From Thiopontia sp964344135 (lineage in GTDB: Bacteria > Pseudomonadota > Gammaproteobacteria > GCF-002020875), in contig CAYFMF010000020.1 of the NCBI GenBank assembly GCA_964344135.1, positions 1-32,387 of the forward strand: a stretch of DNA of 32,387 nucleotides, written 5' to 3'. This document shows, piece after piece, positions 25,880-32,387 of the stretch. Numbering within the stretch: the stretch's first letter is position 1; the number at the start of each line of letters is the position of its first letter. The position numbers and the translations under genes are program-made. The notes below the pieces were generated by a model that saw nothing but the letters and a program-made list of their open reading frames with translations, searched no databases and had not been told where the DNA came from.

Positions 25880-26242
25880 CTACCCCAATAGCTTGTTGAC
25901 GACAGAGAGCAGCTTCTCCGGACTGAACGGCTTGACAATCCAGCCAGTTGCACCGGCATCCCTGCCAGCTGTCTTCTTCTCATCGGCCGACTCAGTAGTC
26001 AGCGTCAGTATCGGAAGATAGCGGTACCCATCCAGCCTGCGCAGCTCCCCGGTCAGCTCGATACCATCCATATTGGGCATGTTGACATCGGTCAGGATCA
26101 TGTCGTAGCGGGCGGATCTGGCCATCTCCAGGGCCTCCACCCCATCCTCGGCCTGGTCAACCTCGTATCCCGCCCCCTCCAGCGTAAAGGAGACCATCTG
26201 TCTCATGGATACGGAATCATCCACAATCAATATCTTTGCCAT
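25880..26242 (-). CDS. CheY2, second single-domain response regulator
   Basis: This 120-residue receiver-only protein carries D8-D9, phospho-acceptor D52 (LTDVNMPNMDG), the switch threonine in LTLTTESADEKK and K104 in VKPF. It is the first gene of the second chemotaxis module and the likely phosphate acceptor of CheA2. Its sequence is distinct from the CheY at 6176-6565. It has neither the WNMPG signature nor the Y of the motor-binding CheY at the aromatic switch position (W here: GWIVKPF), so it may have another target or act as a phosphate sink. Confidence 0.94.
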   Translation of the reverse strand: MAKILIVDDSVSMRQMVSFTLEGAGYEVDQAEDGVEALEMARSARYDMILTDVNMPNMDGIELTGELRRLDGYRYLPILTLTTESADEKKTAGRDAGATGWIVKPFSPEKLLSVVNKLLG

Positions 26243-26385
26243 CTCTACTCTTCCCCTGAATTGCCCTTTGAGATCTCTCCTGATGACCTGCTGCTACCGG
26301 TCACCACAAAAAGCGGGTGCAGCGCTGCATCTGCATCCATCCTGAACCTCTCGAACTATATCCTCCAAAAAGCGGAAGAACAAGA

Positions 26386-26414
26386 TCTATATGGGGTAAA
26401 ATTGTTTGATTTAA
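26386..26414 (-). promoter_or_regulatory. Weak sigma-70-like promoter candidate for the cheY2 module
   Basis: On the minus strand TTAAAT and TATAGA are separated by 17 bases, about 150 bases before cheY2. Matches to consensus are partial. The -35 box overlaps the palindrome at 26411-26432. Apart from this, 26243-26497 holds no gene. Confidence 0.3.
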
Positions 26415-26432
26415 CGGCAGTGGTGCCGTTAA
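26406..26432 (+). promoter_or_regulatory. Weak sigma-28-like promoter candidate for pomAB
   Basis: TTGA, 15 bases, then GCCGTTAA resembles the FliA consensus TAAA-N15-GCCGATAA (7 of 8 at -10, 2 of 4 at -35). It lies about 65 bases before the stator start. Stator genes are common FliA targets, but the -10 box is also half of a palindrome, so the match may be incidental. Confidence 0.35.
26411..26432. promoter_or_regulatory. Perfect palindrome in the divergent cheY2/pomA intergenic region
   Basis: TTAACGGCA, a GTGG centre and TGCCGTTAA form a perfect 9-bp inverted repeat. It sits between two diverging operons and overlaps both candidate promoters, so it could be an operator for a dimeric regulator or an RNA hairpin. 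No regulator is identified. Confidence 0.5.
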
Positions 26433-26497
26433 TGTAGCGTGCCAGAGAGTGCACCAAACAATAACAGGGCAACACTACACACAAAGACAACAATAAA

Positions 26498-27262
26498 ATG
26501 GATATTGCAACGCTTCTGGGACTCGTCCTCGCCTGGACACTGGTGGTGATCACCATCTTTCTGGGTGGGGATATCGGCATGTTCATCAACCCCCCCTCCG
26601 TGGTCATCGTCATTGGCGGCTCGCTGGCCGGCGTGATGATGCAGTTTACTGTGGGGCAGTTTTTCGGGGCATGGAAGAGTGCCGCCATCGCCTTCTTCTA
26701 CAGCTCCACCGAAACCACCGAGCTGATCCGGCAGATCGTTGAGGCGAGCCAGGTGGTTCGCAAGGAGGGGCTGCTGGCCCTTGAGGAGGTGATGGAGAAC
26801 ATCGACAATGACTTTCTGCGCACGGGGCTGCAGATGGGGGTGGATGGACAGGATGCCCACACTGTCTCAGCACACCTCAGCTCGGAGATGATGCTGACCA
26901 TCGGAAGGCACGAGATTGCCCACAACGTGTTCAAGAGCTGGGGTGACCTGGCACCGGCACTGGGAATGGTGGGCACCCTGATCGGACTGGTCCAGATGCT
27001 GGCCAACATGAGTGATCCTGCAGCCATCGGTCCGGCAATGGCGATTGCACTGCTGACCACCCTCTATGGGGCACTGATCGCCAACCTGATTGCAATCCCG
27101 ATCGCCAAGAAGCTGGAGCTGCGCACCGAGGAGGAGAGAATCCAGAAAGGGCTGGTTATTGAGGGGGTCTCCCACATCCAGGAGGGGACCAACCCGCGCC
27201 TGGTCTACGCCTCTCTACTCAACTATGTCCCCAAGGGGGAGCGTGACGAGGAGGATATGTAG
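26498..27262 (+). CDS. pomA: PomA/MotC-type flagellar stator subunit
   Basis: This 254-residue protein is the ring-forming subunit of a second stator. It has four membrane helices: two at the N-terminus (about 3-22 and 29-48), then a cytoplasmic loop with charged residues in VVRKEGLLALEEVMENID. Two more helices follow, in APALGMVGTLIGLVQML and IALLTTLYGALIANL. These segments resemble PomA of Vibrio and Shewanella more than the MotA encoded at 19389-20262. Together with PomB-like features of the next gene this suggests a sodium-type stator, though ion choice cannot be proved by eye. It is intact, unlike motA. Confidence 0.92.
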   Translation: MDIATLLGLVLAWTLVVITIFLGGDIGMFINPPSVVIVIGGSLAGVMMQFTVGQFFGAWKSAAIAFFYSSTETTELIRQIVEASQVVRKEGLLALEEVMENIDNDFLRTGLQMGVDGQDAHTVSAHLSSEMMLTIGRHEIAHNVFKSWGDLAPALGMVGTLIGLVQMLANMSDPAAIGPAMAIALLTTLYGALIANLIAIPIAKKLELRTEEERIQKGLVIEGVSHIQEGTNPRLVYASLLNYVPKGERDEEDM

Positions 27263-27285
27263 CCGCAGAGGCTGCAGCAGAGAGG

Positions 27286-28113
27286 ATGGCCGTCCAGATA
27301 CAGACCCCGAAAAAGAAGTGTCCTCCCGGACTCCCGGGATGGCTTGCCACCTTTGGTGACCTGATGTCTCTGCTGCTCTGCTTCTTCGTCCTTCTGCTCT
27401 CCTTTGCAACCATTGACGCACGCAAGATGAAGAAGGTCATTACGGGAATGGAGAAGGCCTTCGGGGTACAGGATGTCATTCCAACCCCGGAGCAGATCGT
27501 CCCGATGGGAACCTCCATCATCACCGACAAGTTCTCTCCCAACGTCACCAAGAGGACCACAAAAGAGATGGTTCGCCAGGAGACGACCGACTCAAGAAAA
27601 CGGATTCTGGATCAGAAACAGGGGGCCAGGGGTGAACGGGAAGATGATGCAAAAACCAGAAAGGAGATCGAGATCGAGTCCGATACCCAGGTACTGGAGC
27701 AGGAGCTTCGGCTGGAGACCTTTATCCGCAGTGCCGAGGTGATCGGCAAGGAGGAGATGTTGATGGTACGCCTCAAGGACAAGGCAGCCTTCAAGACCGG
27801 CAAGGCCGATCTCAACAAGAGCATCCTGCCGGTTCTGAAGAAGGTATCAAGGAAAATAGCCGGGATGCGCGGCAGGATTGTCATTGTCGGCCACACCGAT
27901 AATGTCCCCATCTCCAACGATGAGTTCTCCTCCAACTGGGAGCTCTCCACACGGCGTGCCACGGCCGTACTCCACAAGATGGTTGAGTACACCCCGGAAC
28001 TTGCACCCCGCATCCAGGCCGAGGGACATGCGGCCATAGATCCGATTGGGGACAATCGTGACCCCATGGGACGATCACTGAACCGACGTGTAGAGATTGT
28101 TTTGAGAAAGTAG
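27286..28113 (+). CDS. pomB: PomB/MotD-type flagellar stator subunit
   Basis: This 275-residue protein has the ion-binding D25 in a helix reading FGDLMSLLLCFFVLLLSFAT, very like PomB of Na+-driven motors (MotB here reads VALADFMTAMM). The N-terminus KKCPPGLPGWL is also PomB-like. A charged linker (about 90-150) leads to an OmpA-like peptidoglycan-binding domain with IVGHTDNVPISNDEFSSNWEL. The ATG is preceded directly by AGAGAGG. It follows pomA by 23 bases. Confidence 0.93.
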   Translation: MAVQIQTPKKKCPPGLPGWLATFGDLMSLLLCFFVLLLSFATIDARKMKKVITGMEKAFGVQDVIPTPEQIVPMGTSIITDKFSPNVTKRTTKEMVRQETTDSRKRILDQKQGARGEREDDAKTRKEIEIESDTQVLEQELRLETFIRSAEVIGKEEMLMVRLKDKAAFKTGKADLNKSILPVLKKVSRKIAGMRGRIVIVGHTDNVPISNDEFSSNWELSTRRATAVLHKMVEYTPELAPRIQAEGHAAIDPIGDNRDPMGRSLNRRVEIVLRK

Positions 28114-28185
28114 AGAGGCAACTGTTCAGGGGCAATCTGAATCAGTTACGGGTAGTGATGAATAAGTTACGCAGGGAGTAGTGCA

Positions 28186-28770
28186 ATGGCTGAACGACGA
28201 CATTTCCGGATTGACCTTGAGGCAATGGTGCAATTCAGTCTGCTGAGTGAAGCGGATGCGCACACCCTGGCATCCCGAATCCTCAACAGCAACCTGGCCT
28301 CCACTACCGTTGATTCAGAGACTGTAAAGATAAACAAGCAGATTCAGGACGGCATCTCGATGGTTACCGGAACCGATCTGCAGCTGGGCCATCTTCTCGA
28401 CCTGATGAACCGCAAGATCAATCTGATACTGAGAGAGCTGGAGGTTCAGCACGACCAGCAGGAGGGCAAGTCCAGCAATGTTGTCATGCCTGTCAACCTC
28501 AGTGGAGGGGGCGCCCTGATCTACAGCCAGCAGCAGCTGGAGAGCGGTGCCCAGATTGATCTGAAGATCACCTTTCTCTCCGACCATGTTGCGGTACGCT
28601 CCGTTGCCCGCGTGATCAGGTCCATCCCTGCAAAAAATGATCCACACGGCCCCTGGAAGGTTGCAGTCGAGTTTACACACATGCACGAGGATGATCGGGA
28701 CCGGGTGATTCGGATGGTCCTTCACGAACAGACAAAACTGCTGCGGGAGCGCAGCCGGGAAAAAGAGTAG
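28186..28770 (+). CDS. PilZ-domain protein with long helical insertion
   Basis: This 194-residue protein begins with a PilZ motif R4-x-x-x-R8 (RRHFR) and has the second motif N104-x-S-x-x-G (NLSGGG), both expected to bind c-di-GMP. Normally these are some 20-35 residues apart. Here about 95 residues lie between them, mostly predicted helix (about 20-92). Helical insertions that drive oligomerisation are known in some Xanthomonas PilZ proteins. It lies downstream of pomAB and 3 bases before the penicillin-binding protein gene, suggesting c-di-GMP control of this stator or of cell-wall work near it. It has a GGGAG ribosome site. Confidence 0.8.
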   Translation: MAERRHFRIDLEAMVQFSLLSEADAHTLASRILNSNLASTTVDSETVKINKQIQDGISMVTGTDLQLGHLLDLMNRKINLILRELEVQHDQQEGKSSNVVMPVNLSGGGALIYSQQQLESGAQIDLKITFLSDHVAVRSVARVIRSIPAKNDPHGPWKVAVEFTHMHEDDRDRVIRMVLHEQTKLLRERSREKE

Positions 28771-28773
28771 CGC

Positions 28774-30831
28774 ATGCTGCGCCCGCTTGCCTATACCCTC
28801 TCCTCACTGCTCGCAGCATCGATCACAATCTGGGGCACCATCCACTACTCCATCCTCCCCCACCTTCCCTCCCAGCAGGAGATCCTCAACCTGCAGCTGC
28901 AGGTACCGCTACAGGTTCTGGCACAGGATGGCTCCCTGATTGCCGAGTTTGGAGAGAAGCGGAGGGACCCCATACCCTATGGCGAGATCCCGCAACAGAT
29001 GATCCATGCCATTATTGCAGCAGAGGATGAACACTACTTCGACCACCCCGGGGTCGATAGCGGCGGCATCCTCCGTGCCGCATACAGATACCTCTCCAGC
29101 GGGGAGAAGCGGGAGGGGGGAAGCACCATCACCATGCAGATGGCGAGGAACTTCTTCCTCAGCCGGGAGAAGAGCTGGAGACGAAAGATCATGGAGATCG
29201 CCCTCGCCATCCGCATTGAGCAGCTGCTGGAGAAGGAGGAGATCCTCTCACTCTACCTCAACAAGATCTTTTTCGGCCACCGCTCCTACGGAATCGGTGC
29301 CGCCTTCCACACCTACTACGGAATCTCTCCGGCAGAGGCCACACTGGCACAGGTCGCAATGGTTGCAGCACTCCCCAAGGCCCCCTCCACCATCAACCCG
29401 ATCCGCAACCCAAAACGGGCCAGAGAGCGGAGAGACTACATTCTCGGACGGATGGCCACACTTGGCTTCATTACCAGAGAGGAGCAGAGAGAGGCAGTCA
29501 GGAGCCCATTGAGTGCAACCCTTCACCATCCGCCGGTCGAAACCGAGGCCCCCTATGCCGCCGAGATGGTGCGTGCGGAACTGGTGAGACTTCTGGGAAA
29601 AAGCGTCGCCTATACCAGTGGAATCCGTGTGACCACCACCATCAGGCCGGCGCCGCAGGCATCGGCCGTCAATGCACTGCGAAACAGTATCAGAGAGACC
29701 AGGCAGAGGGTCCTGGAACGGAATCAGGAAGCAGAGAGAAGCTGGCCCCCCTCCGGGCAGGCAGAGGGGGCCATCGTGGCACTCAACCCGAACAGTGGTG
29801 CCATTGTTGCGCTCAGTGGTGGCTCAGACTTCAGCAAGACCCCGTTTAATCGGGCAACACAGGCCTATCGACAGATGGGATCCACCATCAAGCCGCTGAT
29901 CTACACCGCCGCCCTGCAGCAGGGGATGACCGCAGCAACCCTGCTCAATGATGCCCCGCTCCTCTTTCCTGGAACGACAGATTCCCCCCCCTGGAGGCCC
30001 GAAAATTCAGGCCACCGCTTCCATGGCCCAACACTGCTGCAGGATGCACTGATCCACTCGAGAAATCTCGCCTCGATCCGACTGCTTCAGAAGAGCGGAT
30101 TTCGCCCTGTTCTGGAGCACCTGAAGCGGGTGGGGCTTGCGGAAGAGCGGATCAACCGTCACAGAGACCTGACCCTCGCAGTCGGAACACTCCCCGCAAC
30201 CCCGCTGGAGGTCGCCACAGCCTATGCCCCGTTTGCAAATGGCGGGTATCGTCTCACCCCCTGGCTGATCGACTCCATCACATTCGGCAACCGCTTCCCC
30301 ACTGCGGCATGCAGACTCTGCAACAGCAATCGCCATCCCCCTCTGCGACTGCTCTCTCCACAGGTTCACTACCTGATGGATCAGATGCTGAGGAGGGTGA
30401 TTCAGCAAGGGACTGCACGCAGAGCCCGGGTACTGGAACGAGAGGATATCGGTGGAAAGACGGGAACCTCGAACCGCTCAATGGACACCTGGTTTGCCGG
30501 CTACCACCCGGATCTGGTGGCCGTCAGCTGGATCGGATATGATCAGCCCAGATCCTTGGGAATGGATGAATCCGGTGCAGAGACCGCACTGCCGATGTGG
30601 ATCCGGTTCATGAGAGATGCACTGCACAACCATCCAGAGAAGAGGCACCCCCGCCCGGAGGGGATGATCACCCTCCATATCGACCCGATCACAGGAAAAC
30701 AGGCGGATGCCGCAGCGAAGAGAAAGCGGCTACTGACCTTTCGCAAGGGGCTTGAGCCTCGCCCTGCCCCCAGGTCAAGAGGCGGCAGGAGCCTGGAGGA
30801 GATTCGCCAGCTGGAGCGTCTGCTCTGGTAA
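28774..30831 (+). CDS. Class A penicillin-binding protein (PBP1-type, bifunctional)
   Basis: The enzyme polymerises and cross-links peptidoglycan at the inner membrane. The 685-residue protein has an N-terminal membrane anchor (about 7-28), a GT51 glycosyltransferase domain with catalytic E84 in AAEDEHYFDH, and a transpeptidase domain. The transpeptidase carries S370-x-x-K373 (GSTIKP), S429-R-N431 and K562-T-G-T. It is clearly shorter than E. coli PBP1A (about 850) and seems to lack the OB-type insert between the two domains. It starts 3 bases after the PilZ gene, probably translationally linked. Its placement at the end of a stator operon is unusual. Whether it is the main PBP1 or a motility-linked one is unknown. 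Confidence 0.92.
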   Translation: MLRPLAYTLSSLLAASITIWGTIHYSILPHLPSQQEILNLQLQVPLQVLAQDGSLIAEFGEKRRDPIPYGEIPQQMIHAIIAAEDEHYFDHPGVDSGGILRAAYRYLSSGEKREGGSTITMQMARNFFLSREKSWRRKIMEIALAIRIEQLLEKEEILSLYLNKIFFGHRSYGIGAAFHTYYGISPAEATLAQVAMVAALPKAPSTINPIRNPKRARERRDYILGRMATLGFITREEQREAVRSPLSATLHHPPVETEAPYAAEMVRAELVRLLGKSVAYTSGIRVTTTIRPAPQASAVNALRNSIRETRQRVLERNQEAERSWPPSGQAEGAIVALNPNSGAIVALSGGSDFSKTPFNRATQAYRQMGSTIKPLIYTAALQQGMTAATLLNDAPLLFPGTTDSPPWRPENSGHRFHGPTLLQDALIHSRNLASIRLLQKSGFRPVLEHLKRVGLAEERINRHRDLTLAVGTLPATPLEVATAYAPFANGGYRLTPWLIDSITFGNRFPTAACRLCNSNRHPPLRLLSPQVHYLMDQMLRRVIQQGTARRARVLEREDIGGKTGTSNRSMDTWFAGYHPDLVAVSWIGYDQPRSLGMDESGAETALPMWIRFMRDALHNHPEKRHPRPEGMITLHIDPITGKQADAAAKRKRLLTFRKGLEPRPAPRSRGGRSLEEIRQLERLLW

Positions 30832-30846
30832 CAGCCAGAACGGTCG

Positions 30847-31194
30847 TCAGACTGCGCGCATCGGAATATAGCCAGCCTGCTGCAGTGCCCTGTGTGCCGC
30901 CTCGAAGCTGCGGAACCGGGTTGTCTCGCACCCCTCACAGCTATTCCAGGCCTGGACCACCACCGCACTGCTATCCTCATCACGACAGACCATGCAGCTG
31001 CGCTCGGAATTGCTGATATGGAGATAACGGTGACGCTCCTCACTGCGGGCATCCCTGAGCCGCCTCTTCAACTCACCAATTCGCTTCAGTGCCCGCTGTT
31101 CACGCTCTCCGTCCCCGCGCGCAATGGCATCGGACATGGTTCTGTAGGTGACACCAATGGCATTAAGCAGATCTTCCCGCAATTTACTCATCAT
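30847..31194 (-). CDS. Unknown small protein with four-cysteine (zinc-ribbon-like) motif
   Basis: This 115-residue protein is not recognised. The first half (about 1-60) is charged and helical (RALKRIGELKRRLRDARSEE), probably coiled coil. The second half carries C67-x-x-C70 and C86-x-x-C89, a pattern suited to binding zinc or iron. It contains no membrane segment. It is convergent with the penicillin-binding protein gene, 15 bases apart with no terminator seen. A good sigma-54-type promoter lies upstream (31257-31273), so it may belong to the flagellar or another RpoN regulon. There are two adjacent ATG codons; the first follows GAGAG. Confidence 0.75.
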   Translation of the reverse strand: MMSKLREDLLNAIGVTYRTMSDAIARGDGEREQRALKRIGELKRRLRDARSEERHRYLHISNSERSCMVCRDEDSSAVVVQAWNSCEGCETTRFRSFEAAHRALQQAGYIPMRAV

Positions 31195-31229
31195 CTCTCT
31201 AACCCTCTCTCATAACTCTGTTGATGGAT

Positions 31230-31244
31230 GGCCCGTTCCGGGCC
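31230..31244 (-). repeat. Short GC hairpin in the predicted 5' leader
   Basis: GGCCCG, three bases, CGGGCC form a perfect 6-bp hairpin. It would lie at the very 5' end of a transcript starting near 31246, which could protect the mRNA or affect translation. No T-run follows, so a terminator is unlikely. Confidence 0.45.
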
Positions 31245-31256
31245 TACAGAGGAACA

Positions 31257-31273
31257 TGCATGATTTGTGCCAA
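31257..31273 (-). promoter_or_regulatory. Sigma-54-like promoter for the four-cysteine protein
   Basis: On the minus strand TTGGCACAAATCATGCA has a perfect TTGGCAC -24 element and TGCA at -12, with GG and GC exactly 10 bases apart. The predicted start is near 31246, about 52 bases before the ATG at 31194. The rest of 31195-31340 holds the hairpin at 31230-31244 and nothing else recognised. Confidence 0.7.
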
Positions 31274-31340
31274 CTATCTCTGACAGATTTCCGTCACCAT
31301 AATTCCCGAATCCGCAGATGGAGATCGCGATGACAGGGGC

Positions 31341-31748
31341 TCACTTCACCCCCCTGGAGCTCAGGAACTCCGTGTATCTCTTGTCGGTACCCTTGATATG
31401 GTCATTCAGCCACCCCTTGAGAAACTGCATCAGATCCATGGTGAGCACTGTCTGACCATAGTCGAACTGCTTTTTCAGTTCACTGACCTGACTGATCAGC
31501 GCCTCATGCTCCCGCTTGTGAGCATCGCTCTCCGGGTAACCATGGCTGGCAAAAAGCTCCTCCTCATAGCCAAAGTGCTTCTGCACATAGAGGGCCAGCC
31601 CATCAAAGATCCTGCCCATCACTGCATCCCCCTGCCCCTCTCTCATCGCCTCATGCAGTGCATTGATCATGTTGACCAGTTTTTTGTGCTGATCATCGAT
31701 TGAGTCAATCCCGACACTCAGTTCATCGCTCCATTGAATTAACGCCAT
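31341..31748 (-). CDS. Bacteriohemerythrin, di-iron oxygen-binding protein
   Basis: With the start at 31748 this is a 135-residue hemerythrin. All seven iron ligands are in place: H21, H58, E62, H77, H81, H117 and D122, in the motifs DDQHKK, HFGYEEE, HKREHE and HIKGTD. The protein is expected to be cytoplasmic and to bind oxygen reversibly, for storage, delivery or sensing. The start is supported by an AAGGGAGA ribosome site. An upstream in-frame reading adds 19 unrelated residues and is rejected. It lies 114 bases downstream of a chemoreceptor gene on the same strand, suggesting a link to oxygen taxis. Confidence 0.95.
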   Translation of the reverse strand: MALIQWSDELSVGIDSIDDQHKKLVNMINALHEAMREGQGDAVMGRIFDGLALYVQKHFGYEEELFASHGYPESDAHKREHEALISQVSELKKQFDYGQTVLTMDLMQFLKGWLNDHIKGTDKRYTEFLSSRGVK

Positions 31749-31862
31749 AACATCGTCTCCCTTATTTACCAATTGCCACGCTTTCAGAAATCTCTCTTGT
31801 GTCAAAGCTCTCTTGTATCAATGAGTTGCCCTGCGCCTTATGGTGCAGCCAGAGAGCGGTCC

Positions 31863-32387
31863 TCATACCATGAAGTCAAGATCAAGCGCTTCCGGATGAA
31901 CCCCTCCGTCGCCGCTCTCCTCTTCAGCAACCCCCTCGGTCTTGAAGAAGTGCATGCTGTCACTCAGCGCGTGGGCCTGATGCCTCATCGAGCTGCTGGC
32001 TGACGCCACCTCCTCCACCAGTGCGGCATTCTGCTGATTGACACTATCGAGCTGAGATACCGCAGTGGTCACCTGTTCAATCCCGTTGAACTGCTCCTGT
32101 GCGGTCGATGCGATCTCGCCAACCACGGCGGAGACCCTGGTAACCGACCCCAGGATGCTCTGCAACGCCTCTTCGGACTGGTCAGCCAGTCTCGACCCCT
32201 CATCGGCCTTGGTGACACTCTCCTCAATCAGCACCTTGATCTCTTTGGCCGCCTCGGCAGTCTTCTGGGCCAGGCTGCGCACCTCAGCGGCCACCACGGC
32301 GAATCCACGCCCCTGCTCACCGGCCCTGGCCGCCTCAACCGCTGCATTGAGTGCCAGCAGATTGGTCTGGAAGGCGATCGAGTCAAT
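31863..32387 (-). CDS. Methyl-accepting chemotaxis protein, C-terminal part (runs off the window)
   Basis: The last 174 residues of a chemoreceptor are visible, beginning inside the conserved signalling tip (QTNLLALNAAVEAARAGEQG) and covering the descending coiled-coil arm. The tail ends EALDLDFMV and has no CheR-tethering pentapeptide, unlike the receptor at 20383-22665. The sensor domain lies outside, so the signal is unknown. The spacer to the hemerythrin gene (31749-31862) holds that gene's ribosome site and no clear promoter. Confidence 0.95.
   Translation of the reverse strand: MDSIAFQTNLLALNAAVEAARAGEQGRGFAVVAAEVRSLAQKTAEAAKEIKVLIEESVTKADEGSRLADQSEEALQSILGSVTRVSAVVGEIASTAQEQFNGIEQVTTAVSQLDSVNQQNAALVEEVASASSSMRHQAHALSDSMHFFKTEGVAEEESGDGGVHPEALDLDFMV

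Noticed and set aside
31800..31862. Imperfect hairpin after the partial receptor gene
   Set aside because: The stem has a mismatch and no T-run, so it is not called a terminator.

Overview
The window is a dense motility and chemotaxis region from a bacterium with a polar-flagellum gene set. The order fliL-M-N-O-P-Q-R, flhB, flhA, flhF, flhG, fliA, cheY, cheZ, cheA, followed by cheW-cheR-cheD-cheB, is typical of Gammaproteobacteria such as Pseudomonas, Vibrio, Shewanella and Chromatiales relatives. CheZ, a PomAB-type stator, sigma-54 promoters and REP-like palindromes fit that group. Genus cannot be read from the sequence. No rRNA, tRNA or CRISPR was seen. One 100-N scaffold gap (15809-15908) is flanked by identical 55-bp ends.

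Layout: (1) From 17.5 kb down to the left edge, on the minus strand, runs one ~17-kb unit headed by a clear sigma-54 promoter (17547-17563). It encodes the export apparatus and C-ring (fliL to flhA), polar placement proteins FlhF/FlhG, sigma-28 (fliA), and a full chemotaxis set (cheY, cheZ, cheA, cheW, a small charged protein, cheR, a possible 33-codon ORF, cheD, cheB). A ~200-bp element with ~20-bp terminal inverted repeats sits between fliQ and fliR. (2) From 26.2 to 17.7 kb, also minus, lies a second module: cheY2, cheA2, a STAS protein, an unnamed helical protein with a CheZ-like D-x-x-x-Q motif, a poly-HAMP chemoreceptor, a 67-bp hairpin, motA (frameshifted at a G8 run), motB and a YcgR-type PilZ protein. 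(3) From 26.5 to 30.8 kb, plus strand, lie pomA, pomB, an unusual PilZ protein with a long insertion, and a class A penicillin-binding protein. (4) At the right edge, minus strand, are a four-cysteine protein behind its own sigma-54-like promoter, a hemerythrin, and the C-terminal part of a second chemoreceptor.

Working together: receptors signal through two CheA kinases to two CheYs. Only one CheW, CheR, CheB and CheD is present, so the two kinases may share them. CheY-P would act on FliM and be cleared by CheZ and perhaps by the CheZ-like protein. Torque would come from two stators, proton-type MotAB and PomAB-type, each followed by its own c-di-GMP-binding PilZ protein. The points most worth following up are the motA frameshift, the CheZ-like protein with a C-terminal tail shared with CheD, the paired stator/PilZ layout, the mobile element inside the flagellar operon, the CheY-docking-like motifs repeated in CheA, and the sigma-54 promoter in front of the four-cysteine protein.
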